DNA of 64,000 bases from Nectonema munidae (lineage: Eukaryota; Nematomorpha; Nectonematoida; Nectonematidae). The DNA lies in assembly GCA_030549495.1 (NCBI GenBank), contig JAUIRK010000948.1, forward strand, positions 18,659 through 82,658. The letters run 5' to 3'. Under the pieces are notes generated by a model that worked only from the letters and a program-made list of their open reading frames with translations, did not search any database and had not been told where the DNA came from. Below are positions 12,076 to 23,950 of this stretch, in pieces; position 1 is the first letter of the stretch, and every line of letters starts with the position of its first letter. A program made the position numbers and the translations under genes.

Positions 12076-14756
12076 TATCTCAATAGGACCTCTATTATTT
12101 TGCTTATATATTTACTATAAAATTGTAGTTTTTACTTAATTTCTCCTATACTTTGTATCTATTTTTGCTCTTTATTCTAGACTGGTCCTTCCTTGGTAGC
12201 TCTACTTTCATCAGAAATTCATTTTATGCAAACTATGTTCGAAAAAACTCTTTTCAGGGATTTATTTAGCTTAGAATTTAAGCGATTTCAGAACTTTTCT
12301 TTGTTGATCTTGTTTTTTTTATCAATATTGTGTTCTAGTGTCAGGTGATATGAATATATATATATCACTCTGAATGTTTGCTAACCAATCCTTTTTAAAA
12401 ATCCCCGTTCCTGATGAAATCACTCTTATTCCTCTTTCTTCAATTAGAAAAAGTTTTCTACATCTAAAATACGCTTTCATTCACACAGAAGGAAAAAATT
12501 TGTCAAATTCGATTCACATTTGCAACAATTTTTTTGAGATTAGCTATATCTTTACTTATTGGTATCTGTCATAGTTATGGTAACTCTAAATGTTTGAAAA
12601 TTTTCATATCCTTTTGTTAGTCCATTGATGATTAAAATATTAACTAATAAGATAAAGATTTAAAGATTTTTGATTAACAATGGAGGAGCTTCTTTATTTT
12701 GCAAATCTCAATACTAGATTTTTACACCATCTCCTAGTTCATTGGAAAACGGCATATATTACTTGTAGACAAATTACATACTTCTATATTGACAATTAAA
12801 ATAAAATTAAAAATTATTCAATTCATTAATTTTATTTCAATTAATTTAAATTGAAAATGAAAATACGGTCATATTTAGAGGAGACAAAATTAATGTAAAA
12901 AAATTTTGGTACTTAGGAGACGTACTTAGCAGAGATGGAGATGTTGTAAAATCTGTGACATCACGGATAATACTCGCTTGGAAATAATTCAACGAAATAT
13001 CTGTAGTATTTTGAAAGAAAGCGCTGTCTTTGAAGCTAAAAGGAAGACTGTACAAATCATGCGTGAGAAATGTTATGAGTTATGGGTGTGAATGTTGGGC
13101 AATGAAAAAATCAGGCGTATGCAATCAACGGAAATGAGAATGTTGCGAATGATTTGTGGAAAAATGCTCTTAGACAAAGTCCCAAAAAAAGTATATTTTT
13201 GAGATAATTTTCAGGCATACATCAATTATTCTATTTCTTTGACACATTTTTTCACAGTATTGGTCAAAACTTAGACAAAATTGTATTATGTCAATTTTTG
13301 AAAAAAATTTCAGTCGTTACTAAAAAGTTTGATTGGGATTTTCAAATCCTAATTACGAAAACTGAGTCCAAAAATAAAACCAGCATGATCATCTAGTATA
13401 AAAATATATTTTATTGAAAATATAAATAATTTTTAGTCGTCAACCACAATATGATTGACAATTTCATGCTCTAATTGCAAAACAATGAGTCAAGAAATAA
13501 AATCACCATGTTTGATATATTTAAAATATATCACAAATTTAATTGCTACTTTTAGACATTTCCAAATTCTAATTTCTAAAACTGAGTTGAGAAATAAGAT
13601 CAAAATGATCCATTTGGTATAAAAAATACTTTGTTTAAAATTTAATTAATATTCGGAGACAATTTTCAGAGGTCAGACGTAAACTCGATTGACACTTTCA
13701 GACATTTTGGTAAACTAATTTCGAAAACTAACTCTGCAATTTAAATATCCATGGTTGATTAACTATAAAAAAATACTTTTTTTTTTAAATTTGAATAATA
13801 TTCCTAGACACAATTTTTAGGCGTAAACCATAAATTTGATTGACATTTTTTGAATTTTTCAAATCATAAATGCGAAAATTGAGTAACGAAATGAAGTCAC
13901 CATGATTGATTTAATATAAAAATATTTATTTTATTTAAAATTTCAATAATATTCTCAGAGAAATAGTTCACACCTAGACCGCAAAATTGATTACTATTTT
14001 GACACTTTAGTTGCAAAAATTGACCACGGAAATGAACTCAGCATGATATTTGGTATAAGAATATATATTTTATTTAAAATTCGAATAATATTGTTGGAGA
14101 AAAATTTTACACGTAAACCGCAAAATTGATTAAAATTTTTAGACATTTTGACACCCTATTTGCAAAAATTGACTAGTGAAATGAAATTTGGGCGTGATTG
14201 ATTTAGTATATAAAAATATATATATTTAAAATTTGAATAATATTCTTGGATACAATTTTCAGACATAAACTGCAAATTTGACTGACACTGTCAGAAATTT
14301 TTACAACCAAATTATGAAAAATGATTTCAGAAATTTTTTGGTTGATTTGGTATAAAGAAATTATTTATTTAAAATTTGAATGAATATTTTCGTAAGCAAT
14401 TTTATAATCAATTAAAATTTGATCGACATTTGCTACAAAATTACTAGGCTTATTTAAAAAATATCTATGTATTAGTGTTATGTGTTCCAATGTATATATG
14501 ATTGTAAATTTTCCAGAGTGTAGCATAAGTTGTAAGTTATAGACATTATAATATAAAAATTTTGTTGAAAAAAAACATAAATTTGATTTTGATTGACAGT
14601 TTTTGATATGAGAGTGTCATTCAATTACGATGAAAATAGTATCAAAAGATGCACCTAACGATTTTAGGAAGGTCATATAAATTCAACCAATTTTGTACAA
14701 TAGAAGTTTCAGTTGTAGGCGAGAGGCTAAAATGTCCCTGTCATTGATAGGGTTAA
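12076..14756 (+). repeat. composite repeat copy A: unique 5' block, ~147-bp tandem array, 3' block
   Basis: Three parts recur in order here and at 28019-30026. The 5' block starts ATCTCAATAGGACCTC and contains TGATCTTG near GATATGAATAT and GCTAACCAATC. The array is about eight degenerate units at 13200-14440, marked by repeated forms of CAGCATGATCGATTTGGTATAAAAA near 13381, 13503, 13606, 13750, 13898, 14040, 14189 and 14337, usually 140-150 bp apart. The 3' block contains AGTATCAAAAGATGCACCTA and ends at GATAGGGTTAA. A LINE fragment lies between the 5' block and the array. No protein is encoded. The layout resembles non-autonomous Helentron-like (HINE/pearl) elements, but diagnostic ends were not established. 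Confidence 0.7.
12846..13190 (+). mobile_element. LINE ORF2 fragment inside composite repeat A
   Basis: The plus strand reads as a stretch typical of non-LTR ORF2 downstream of the reverse transcriptase: KKFWYLGDVLSRDGD, SLKLKGRLYKSCVRNVM, SYGCECWAMK and EMRMLRMICG, with two stops and at least one frame change. It is the segment that normally precedes the RGRPKK..W region seen separately at 9342-9605, but on the opposite strand, so these are two independent fragments of the same LINE class. Confidence 0.8.
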
Positions 14757-16209
14757 ACATAGTTCAAATTTTTTTATTTTTTAAGTCAAAAAATTTTCCA
14801 TAATCATGATACACTGACGACTACCTTTGAAAACTGGAGAACATTTTTTGATTGCTAGTTTTGAACAATAAAAACACATGACTATATTTTATTTTACTTT
14901 TCACCATCACTCACATTTTTCTAGCCCCCTCTTTAAACTTCCCTCATAGCAATGGAAAATAGGAAAAAATATTTCAAATTTTTTCATCATGTGTCTTTGG
15001 AAGAGTTCGTGCTGATTCTGCATAATGATTCTGATTCTCTGAATTATTTAATTACAACTTTGATTCTGATTCTCAAAATTTGATTCTAATTCTGATTAGT
15101 AAAGAATCATATTTGTAGATATTTACAGGCGAGTTTAGCTACTTGTGGAAAGATGGATTGCTTTACCTTCCTGTAGCTTACTGGATCATCATTTGTTCTG
15201 GTGCATGGTTCGTTGAAATATGCCTATAAGTTTGTTATAACCTGTTAAACATTAAATGGTAGGCGTACATGATTTTTGGCTCTAAGAAAACAAATGTTTC
15301 TGATTATAATCAGAATCGACTCCAACTCTTGTCTTTGAGTTGCACTTTTCTTAAATTCAAGGGTGGATGATTACTTAGTAGTTTTCCATGTATTTGACTA
15401 AAGGTTAATCTCAAACTGTCAATACCTTAACCAAACAACAAATAGTTGGAGGTGATGCATGCAGAATTGCCAGAAATTATTGTCCAAAAGTAGCTAAAAT
15501 TTACACATTCTAAATCTACATGCAAGAGTCTGAGTTTGAAAAAAACGATATACACTATCTAATTAGAAAAAGATCACCATTTTGTTTGTTATGAAGCTTT
15601 GGGATTAAAAAATATCACATCTTATCAACTTTAGGTTATCGCAAAATTAATTATTTACTGGTATAGAATTAGAAAAATTATCACATTTTGTGAAAAAAAA
15701 ACACACGATCTGGCAACACTGGGTTCATGATGTGAATGTTGAACTAAGCGTCTATGGCAATGTGTTTTTGGTTGATAGCGTCTTTGAAGTATTAATTATA
15801 TGTATATTCGATCACAAGAAATCGGTAAGAATAAAGAGAGAGAGTGTATGAAGTTCACAGTTTGTATTGCTAATATTCTGCAATATTAAATTATTGATAA
15901 TATCATCATCATCATCATCAACTCTACTCCATTTACACTGCTTGCGTCCACTAACACTCTGCTCTATAGATTTTAAAGAATACAATGCCTTTTTCCCATC
16001 GCCAATTTTATCCACTACTTACTTCTCTTTATGCACGATGAAAATATCGTATATTATTACTTCTATTATTATTATTATTATTATTATTATTTATTCTCTC
16101 TCCATTTCAATATTTATAATGCCATCTTTCTATTATTCTCTTTCCCATCCATTCATTTACATGCATAATATAATTAATGTATAACATCTACATTGCCTCT
16201 ATGTTATCC
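14757..16209. other. noncoding DNA with simple repeats
   Basis: No supported gene. It includes scattered GATTCTGATTCT motifs (15005-15110), (ATC)n near 15900-15920 and (ATT)n near 16065-16092. The 105-codon frame over 15867-16184 is low-complexity (poly-Ser, poly-Ile from the trinucleotide runs) and is not credited as a gene. Confidence 0.5.
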
Positions 16210-16398
16210 TTTATATTATTACTTTTAAATTTCTTTCGCCCCTGCGATGAAATAGAAGGCATGGTCTGTTGACCAAGGAGTGCAAATCGTTCAACAGCGC
16301 ATTATTTAATAATGCTTGCGTGCATGCTCCCTCCCCGCATTCCAATAGGAATAATATGAGAATTGCGCGTACAAAAATGGACACCCACAATCCCAGGG

Positions 16399-16520
16399 TA
16401 TTTAAAGTAGGATGCACATTGCACACGTTAAAAAGATAAGCATCCATCCCACCACCCTCTCTATCGCTACATCTCATTTTACTTGGAGAAGGCAGGCTTT
16501 CCTCACCAGGCGAAGAATCC
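16399..16520 (+). promoter_or_regulatory. possible TATA promoter and noncoding first exon
   Basis: A locally G+C-richer island (16230-16510) contains TATTTAAA at 16399-16406. A pyrimidine-rich start region lies 30-80 bp downstream, and AATCCTAGTGTAAGT at about 16518 could be a splice donor. A CCAAT-like motif lies at about 16341. This is a pattern reading only; no coding ATG lies before the putative donor, so any first exon would be untranslated. Confidence 0.3.
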
Positions 16521-16549
16521 TAGTGTAAGTTTTTCATGATTCGTATTTT

Positions 16550-17095
16550 GTCTTCAGTTATTCTACATTTTATGATACCCCAACGGGTGGATGTCCTTCA
16601 CGAGATCAAGTTTTAAGGTGGTGAACTTTCTTCAGGAGGGTAAATAAATATTTCCTATGAAAATAAGTTGCTTGCTGCTTCTTACAAAGTATAGCCTATG
16701 CAGGAAAGAATTGAGCTAATATCAATGGAATGAATACTTCCTATAAAAATAAGTTACTCGCTAGAAACTATCTATCAGTTACTGTAAGTTCTAATTAATC
16801 TCGGCATTGTCATTTGTTCTTTTTTTCTGTAAGTTCTTGATTTTCTATTAAATAATAATAATTAGATTTATTATTGAAATATATTATGTTTATTGAATAA
16901 AAAGCATATTCTTCACTTGCTTTTTGGTTGGAGTGGAAGTTCTTCAGGAGATACAATGGAGGTGGAGCTGCTTCACTTGGTACAGAAAATTTTATTGGGA
17001 TGGACGTTATTCAAGAGATCCAAAATTAATTTTCATAATCGTAACCATATTAGTGCTGGGGTTATTATTAGTGCCTTAACTAAAAATTAATTATG
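16550..17095 (+). other. exon-like stretch with a repeated 25-bp motif
   Basis: Three imperfect copies of TGGA(T/A)GT.CTTCA.GAGAT (about 16588, 16927 and 17001) and two of TTCCTAT(G)AAAATAAGTT (16652, 16740) occur here. One open frame runs 16893-17090. Frames can be read across parts of the motif (for example DGRYSRDP), but no family is recognised and no continuous gene could be built. It lies downstream of the possible promoter at 16399 and ends against composite repeat C. Confidence 0.25.
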
Positions 17096-18340
17096 CAAAA
17101 TTGGCTGAATTATATCCCTTTGGATTTTGTGACTTTTGCCACAATTTTCATGGTAGATAAATGACCCTCTCATGTCAAAAACTGTCAATCAAAATCAAAA
17201 ATTAAAGTTTTTCAACAAAATTTTAACATAATCTTTAGTTAACCTTATAACTTAGGATCTATATTAGATACTCCCTTGAAAATTTTTAATTATATACAGT
17301 TTTGAACGCATAGCACCTTATATATTTTTAATTTTTTCAATAATCATGGATTAATTTTAGTAAATTGTAATCAAAATTTTGATTGATCAGAAGGAATATC
17401 TAATAAAATATTCCTTCAAATTTTATATAAATTATACTAAATCGGTCATCCTGGTTTCATTTCTGGACTCAGTTTTTGCAATTAGAATTTCAAAAAATAT
17501 ATAAGCTGGGACGGATCTAGAAATTGGCATTAGGGGAGGGGGGGGGGGGATTTTACTAAACTACAACTCAAATTTCAAGCATAAAAATTTAAGCTTTATC
17601 AAAATTTTTAAAACAAAAAGAAGAATGAGAGCATTAAAACGATCCTCATTCATTGAACTGCGAAGTGAATTCATGTGGTAAAACTTGATGTGCTTAAATA
17701 ATAAATTTACAAAAAAAATTGGATAATATAAAATTAATAAGTGTCACACTTAACTACGATTGAAACATAAAAAACTTTTTAGGGCTTCTCACTTTAGAGA
17801 AAGATTGAATCTAAAAAACGAGTTGCAGAAATCATCATAATATTTGAGTTCTACGAAAAGAATTAGATCAAGAAAAATTTTCAAGCAATTGGCAATGCAA
17901 TTTTAGGTACGGCGGTTCCGTCCCCATTTAAATCCACCAGTGATAAGTGTTATTTGCGATTTACTTCTAAAAATTGTTTCCAAAATCATTCATTCAAATT
18001 TTACATGAAATATATGTTTTTATACCAAATCGATCATGCTGGTTTTATTTCTGCACTCAGATTTTAGATTGAAAATATCTGTCATTGTTAATAAAATTTG
18101 CGGTTTACGTCTGAAAACTGTCTCCAAAAATATTCTCTAAAATTTTATATGAAATTTATATTTTTATACCAAATCAACCATGCTAGTTTCATTTCTGGAC
18201 TTAAAATTTTTAATAAAATACCTGCTTTTATATCAAATTGACTATGCTTATTTTATTTCTGTAATTTTGGCTAATACGGTTAGAAAATATCTAGAAAATC
18301 AATTCTGTAAAATTTTATCAAAAAATCGTTATATATTTGT
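17041..18340 (-). repeat. composite repeat copy C: 3' block and tandem array, inverted
   Basis: On the minus strand this repeats the 3' block of copies A and B (here GTAACCATATTAGTGCTGGGG, in part, at its outer edge, then TAACCTTATAACTTAGG). Array units follow, marked by TCGGTCATCCTGGTTTCATT-like sequence at about 17441, 18022, 18172 and 18236. Two units are 150 bp apart. The 5' block was not found. The array is interrupted at about 17507-17942 by another insertion. Confidence 0.6.
17507..17942. mobile_element. MITE-like insertion nested in composite repeat C
   Basis: A block unlike the surrounding array begins CTGGGACGGATCTAGAAATT plus a long G run. It ends GTCCCCATTTAAATCCACCAG, which read inwards is CTGGTGGATTTAAATGGGGAC. 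These are imperfect inverted ends of a type common in hAT MITEs. The flanks TATAAG and GATAAG are a possible target duplication. There is no coding content. Confidence 0.45.
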
Positions 18341-18509
18341 CATATAGTACAAATATAATTTTTTTTATATATATTTTGGATTATAATACTTTTTTTGTTG
18401 AATTAGAAATATTTGTTTAAAAAAGAGATATTAAGGTATATATAAAAATTATTAAATTTGATTAAATTATAAACTTTTGGTGATAGCGCAACAAACACTG
18501 CCTTCTTAC

Positions 18510-18817
18510 CAGCAAACTTTGAACTTTTAGAGAAGAGAAATTTAAGGAAATTGTTGTTATCATCATTCAAGAGATTTAATAAATCAGAGTTCTTCATCTT
18601 TATCATATCAATAACTGTATCATCTTCCACCTCATCATCAACATGAAAATGAATTTTCGGTGAGAACTTTGGAGCTTGCTTAAAATCAAGTTTTTTCTCT
18701 TTAAAAATCTTTTCAGCTTTAGACAAATTGTAGGAGTAGGAAAACTTACTTTAATAGAGTTTTTGTTTGCTTTTATATAATTTACTTGGATTTCATTTAG
18801 ACCCTGATTATCACTGT
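18510..18817 (-). CDS. hypothetical protein, two candidate internal exons
   Basis: On the minus strand an acidic, Lys/Asn-rich reading frame can be assembled with canonical splice sites. Exon 18817-18750 follows an AAAATCAG acceptor, reads SDNQGLNEIQVNYIKANKN and ends ATTAAA|GTAAGT. The next exon, 18678-18510, follows a TTTTAAG acceptor, includes KIHFHVDDEVEDDTVID and SDLLNLLND, and ends GCTG|GTAAGA. The joining intron would be about 71 bp. No family is recognised and there is no start or stop, so this is part of a gene at best. The frame also stays open through the downstream donor to 18403, which weakens the splice model. Confidence is low to moderate. Confidence 0.35.
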
Positions 18818-19188
18818 CTGATTTTAGATATAAAATATTATTAGATTTTTTTTAAGACTCTACCATGCTTTTTTTCATTTTTTATAATGTTAGTATTTCC
18901 ACTAACTTTTTACTATCGATTAATCCTAAAATTATTAAAAGGTAAATGTATTAAAATTATTATTTGGAACACCCGCCACTAAAATTATTCCGCAAAGAAA
19001 AAACGAACAACTTAATTTATTGTAAAAGGTGAAATATAAACATCCAACATCACAGAAATAATAAGACAAATAAAAATATTTAATTAAAACATAAATTAAA
19101 AATATGTACTTAAGTATCATATGTATATGTATCATATATATACTAATGCACATAAACTTCTTTTTAGCTATCTTTTGCTTCTTTTTGA

Positions 19189-19341
19189 ATGGATCAAGGC
19201 AAATACTGCAGATTAGAAGATTCTTATTCTAACGATTCCGGATTCTTTACGAATGAAGAAAGCTGTCTGACTCCAAAAAAGGAAAAAAGTATGTCAAAAC
19301 GCAAAAAACAAACTGTTGCACGTAAATTAACAATAAATTAA
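19189..19341 (+). CDS. small ORF, candidate first exon
   Basis: An ATG at 19189 opens a 50-residue frame with mixed, gene-like composition rather than A+T-driven residues. Its features are DSYSNDSGFFTNEESCLTP, followed by a Lys/Arg-rich nuclear-localisation-like stretch (KSMSKRKKQTVARK). A GCAC|GTAAAT donor at about 19320 would allow splicing to a downstream exon. The zinc-finger exons at 21300 onward lie on the same strand and lack a 5' end, so this may be their first exon, but phases through the gap are not resolved. No family is recognised from this piece alone. Confidence 0.4.
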   Translation: MDQGKYCRLEDSYSNDSGFFTNEESCLTPKKEKSMSKRKKQTVARKLTIN

Positions 19342-21299
19342 ACATTGTTTCTGCATAACCTTAAAGCCAATCCTTAAACTAGAATACATCCAGAGCTATA
19401 AACAGGTCCGGGCAAGATGGGCATTTTAGTTATTTGAATGTATAGTATAAACAATTTACTTAAAAAACTATACACACTGCTTTATTTCATTTTATCCACA
19501 TGTAAAAGTTTCTAATACTATTTACAATTTTTAAAGTGTATTGAAATAATTTAATATATATTTGTCAGTAGATGGCCTACTGTGGTAAGAACAAATAATG
19601 TGGAGTGGTCTTTTGCATGCTAAGTTGAAATTTGATACAAAACATTTAAGATTAGAAAGTTTAATATTTAAAGACTGAATATTAAGGCTTACTATGTTTA
19701 AATCTTTTTAAATGAATGGTGAAAAATCAAGAGAAATATGAGATATATCCATTTCACTATAACTAATTAGCAAGGGGGACAAAGAGCAGGGTCCAATCAA
19801 AATTAAGCCTTCTCTTCGCAAAAATTTGCATATTATTAGATTACGAGGTCGAGCCTCTCCAACTATTTTTGACATCCTTTGACCTAGAAGACGGGCTACG
19901 CCTTTCGGGCATAAAAGAATGAAATCAATGGAATTTTATAAAAAGATTTTCTTGCTGACGGTTAAATGCTCTCAACAAAATTTTATCACTGCGAAAATCT
20001 AGTTTTAATAATTAATTGACCAATGTTGGACTATACTCTGAAAAATACCCTTTCAAGTATAGTTTTTTTATGAAAATTTGTTTCTTATTTAGTTAGTATA
20101 TATATTATATATAAATTTTTATAGTAGTTATATTATTCAGTTAGTGAAAAAATAAAAATAATTAAATTCCATGTTATTAAATGCTTCTAGTCCCAAATAA
20201 TACAAAATTAAAATGTGTTTCGCAAAGTGTCATGCATTGTAGTGTCGCGGTACGATGAAAATTATAATTTTCATAGAAATTTTGAACTGATATCAAGTTT
20301 AGTCAAAATTATAGAGGAAGTTGATGTTATTTGAAATTTTGATGAGATGAAATTTAGAAATGACTCATAATCAAGGAAATTCATGTTTCCCTAAAACTTT
20401 GAATCAGATAAAATATTATCAAAAAGTTTCATTTTGTCAACTTCCAGATAAAGTTTGTTCAAAATATTATATAAAATATTAAAAAATTTTTATTTTATAG
20501 TTGTTTCGACAGAAACACAAAATTTCATCGACAACAAAAATAATATCTTATCATAATATTTTATGAAGAGCCAAAAAGGTTTAAATTTAATATCGATAAA
20601 ATAATGAAAATTTTAAGTTTTAGATTTGCCAATGAAATCTCATTTTGTTTTCGACGAAATCTCGTGTTGCCGAAAAAATATGATGCTAAAATAACTAAAT
20701 GGCATTATATTTAACTAAAAATGTTACGAGTCAAGAAGAATTTATTCAAAATAAAAATTTTAATTTTTTAGTTGTTAACATTATGTCGATAAATAATTTA
20801 TTGAAAATAATAAAATAATCAAAAAAAATTGTATAATTGTTATTTTTTGTCGAAGACATCAGAAATCTATAGAAAGAAACTAAGTTTATTGGAAATAAGA
20901 AAAAAAGTTTTTAAAATTTATTCATGCTCATAAAACGATACATTTTTACTCACTAGTATATGTCCAATAAAATGTACTCATGCTTGATTTATTTATTTTT
21001 TGATGATCCCCCTATCGACGAGCCTGCTCTTATTTTTAAGTCTTACAAGCGCTATAGTTTTGAAGTCACTGATATTTTTATTAAGTCAATTCTATGACTA
21101 AGCTGAATATAAAGGAATATTTTTTTCGAGAAAACAGAAAATAAAGTTTGTGCTTTATTTCTCCTTCTAGATGTTTATAAATTTATTTTGTCTTTATACA
21201 AATCTTGAAAAATAACTATTGACCGAAAGTAAAAATACGCATTAAAAAAGTTTCAAATTTTATTCGTTTCAAGAAAAACAGTTATCATGTGATTGGCAG
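19342..21299. other. noncoding or intronic DNA before the zinc-finger exons
   Basis: Very A+T-rich. If the 19189 ORF belongs to the zinc-finger gene, this is intron. TTTGTCAG at about 19570 followed by TGTG|GTAAGA could bracket a 16-nt microexon, but its phase does not fit any model tried. No other feature is supported. Confidence 0.4.
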
Positions 21300-23950
21300 G
21301 ATTGCGACATCCAGTTTTCTGAAATTTGTCAATTGTCTGACCATTTGATTGAAAAGCATCTTGAAACTCAAAGATCTTCCCCATCTGTATCTTGTCTATG
21401 GAGAAGTTGTAGGGCGTATGGAAAAACATCCACTTCGTACAAGTGGTTGACCAGGTAAGTTTTCACTTTTCATCTTCTTAGAGTATTCTATCAATTTTGT
21501 ATCATAATATCGATAAGGTAGAAATTTTCAAGTAATTTAAATGAAAAATATAGTTCCAGCATTTGCCTACGTAGAACACTTTTAAATTATAAATTTATTA
21601 AAAAATAAATTATTACCGTACCTTACGTTTTATACATGAATTTAGCTAGCTATAGCGTTAATGTTTGGAGACAAAATGGCGATGGATGAAAAAAAAAATT
21701 TTAACTTCACACTTTTCTTAGATCTGTGTTATATTCATTAGTTTAACTTAGATAAATTAGTTTGAAACAATAAAAAGAGCAAAAAAATCTTTCTCAATGA
21801 TTCAAATCGAGCAATATTTATATACCAGTTAAAACAATCTTTACATTATATAAGAAGATGAGTGAAAAGGATATTTTAAAAAGATGTTTCCATCAATGAA
21901 AAATAAATATCGATTTTACTCATTTTTGCAATCCAAAAAACTTTTTAAAACATATTTTTGGCGTACTCAAAATGAAGGATGAAGTCAACTGTGAGAATTT
22001 AATTTGTTCACGATGAGAGGAGGTATAAAAGAATTGAATGACAGAGGAATTAAGAGGATGAATGGGAATAGTTAGCAAATTAGATGATCGTTCTCACAAA
22101 AGGCAAGCTGATCCAAGATCGGACATAGATCCTACATAATCTTTTCTCAGAATAATTAAGAATGCCCAAATTTTTACCGTAATTTAGGGCTGGCTGCTCC
22201 CCTGGTTTTTGAGAATGGTCGCATTCTTGATACCAAATTCCCGCTAGATGAAAGAGTCTCAACTTTTCACCCACCTGCTTTATAATTTGAAAAAAGTAGC
22301 TTGGAAAAATCTTTCTCTAATTATAATAAATTATTACCTATTTTTAGTATAAAAATTTTTGCCTTACTTTCAAGTATTTTTCAGATTAGTTTTTCTGTAA
22401 GTGTTTATTTGTAAAAAAAAATACAAATGAATTATAAGATAAAATGAGATTAAGCTCATTAAAAAATTTAAAAAGTTTTATAGTTGTAATAAGGGAAAAT
22501 ATTTGTTAAGCCAAATATCCAACTGGTAAACTGTCGATGGGGTACAATGTCCGTAAGCAAACTCTCCTGACACTGTGTTTTATATGTGCTGGAAGTGTAT
22601 TTTCTTTTTACGAATTAAACACAATATTAATTAGTTGAATAGTTTATAACTTTGCTATTCTCTTATAAAGTAGTAATTAAGTGAAAAAAGTCAAATTTTT
22701 ATCTTCTGAAGGTTAAAAATATTCAAATACTCTTATTAATAAACAATGATATATTAAAGTCAAAGTATAAATATCATAAATATTTTCACCATAATAGAAG
22801 CAAATAGGAAATAAATAAAATTGAAAGATGAATTAAGATTATTTAAACAAGTTAACCAAAATATATTTCAAAACAATCTTTGTCACTATTATGCCTTTTT
22901 CAGTAGATTAAAAAGAATTAGAAGAAAACAGTGCACTGCCGGATCTCGTTGTGAAATATATTTATTTGTTTCTCAAATATTTTTTAGTCGGTGATAAAAT
23001 CAGAGAATCTATATTTACAATATCGCATTAATTCCTTTTAATTCTAAATTTAAAGACATCTCCCATATCACGTTTCTTCAAGTCCTTGGTTTTGCATTTT
23101 TGATGATTGCACAAAATCTTTTTATTCACAAGCAAAATTGGAAATCCACATCAATCATAAGCACTCTGACATCGAAGAAGACAAAAAGTTTAAGCATATG
23201 AAAATAGCAAGGAAGGTCCACTTTAACTCACGTTCCAACCAAAGTATATCTCATGATTTGGCTGAAAGCTGTTTCTGTTGTCGAATCAAAAGTAAGAAGT
23301 TGAATTAAACGGTTCAAGCACAATTCGGCCTCAAGACAGTTTGCCTTTTCAACAATTTGGCCTCAAGACAATATTAATATCAATGCATTTAGAGGTCAAA
23401 TTGTCGAGAGGATGAAATGTCCAGAAGCCGAAATGACATCCTTCCAAATTAAACTAGCTAAGATCGTCCCCAAAAAATAAAATATAAAACTATTTAAAGC
23501 ATGCCTTTTTAAAATGTTTTACTACATCAAAAAATAATATATAACAATTTTTATCTGAATTGAGAATTGTTTAGTGATTGCTCACTAGGCTTAATTAATG
23601 TAAATATCATTACTAATAAAAAATTTTGGTTTAATTATGCATAAATATCAAAAATTAATTATTTATAAAATATTATAACTTGAACAAATTATTTCTATCA
23701 TATTAATTTTTTTTCTTCAAATCTAGACATAAACTTACAGATTAAAAAGTTTTTTTTCAAGCCAAGTACTCCTCTTCCACTTTGATGGAAAATATATAAA
23801 AAATTACTCAGAAAATCAAATGTATTATTTAGCTCTTCAGAAAAACTGTTACGCATATTAGTTGGATTAGAAAAGGCAGGAGGTTATGAAACGGGCAATG
23901 CTGTACTTAATGCCAAAAAAGAGTGGAACAGTGTATATAGAATTGGATAG
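21300..23950 (+). CDS. AEBP2/Jing-like C2H2 zinc-finger protein, C-terminal exons
   Basis: Three exons join in phase. Exon 21300-21454 (acceptor GATTGGCAG, donor ACCAG|GTAAGT) encodes DCDIQFSEICQLSDHLIEKH and then SCLWRSCRAYGKTSTSYKWL. This aligns with the AEBP2 double finger, where CLWKGCKVY and TPSTS..WL occupy the same places. Exon 23083-23291 (acceptor TTCTTCAAG, donor AAAA|GTAAGA) encodes FCIFDDCTKSF and HINHKH, a third finger, plus a basic tail. Exon 23841-23950 encodes LLRILVGLEKAGGYETGN and ends at TAG. AEBP2 is a PRC2 accessory factor; that role here is inference. Oddities: the first Cys of finger 1 must come from an unseen upstream exon, finger 2 loses its His pair at the splice junction unless an exon is missing, and the AEBP2 C-terminal domain is not recognised. 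Confidence 0.65.

Noticed and set aside
15867-16184. 105-codon open frame
   Set aside because: Composed largely of translated trinucleotide repeats (Ser and Ile runs); no splice or family support.
22080-22274. 64-codon minus-strand frame with mixed residues
   Set aside because: No family resemblance; it lies in the intron of the zinc-finger gene and overlaps possible repeat-end sequence.
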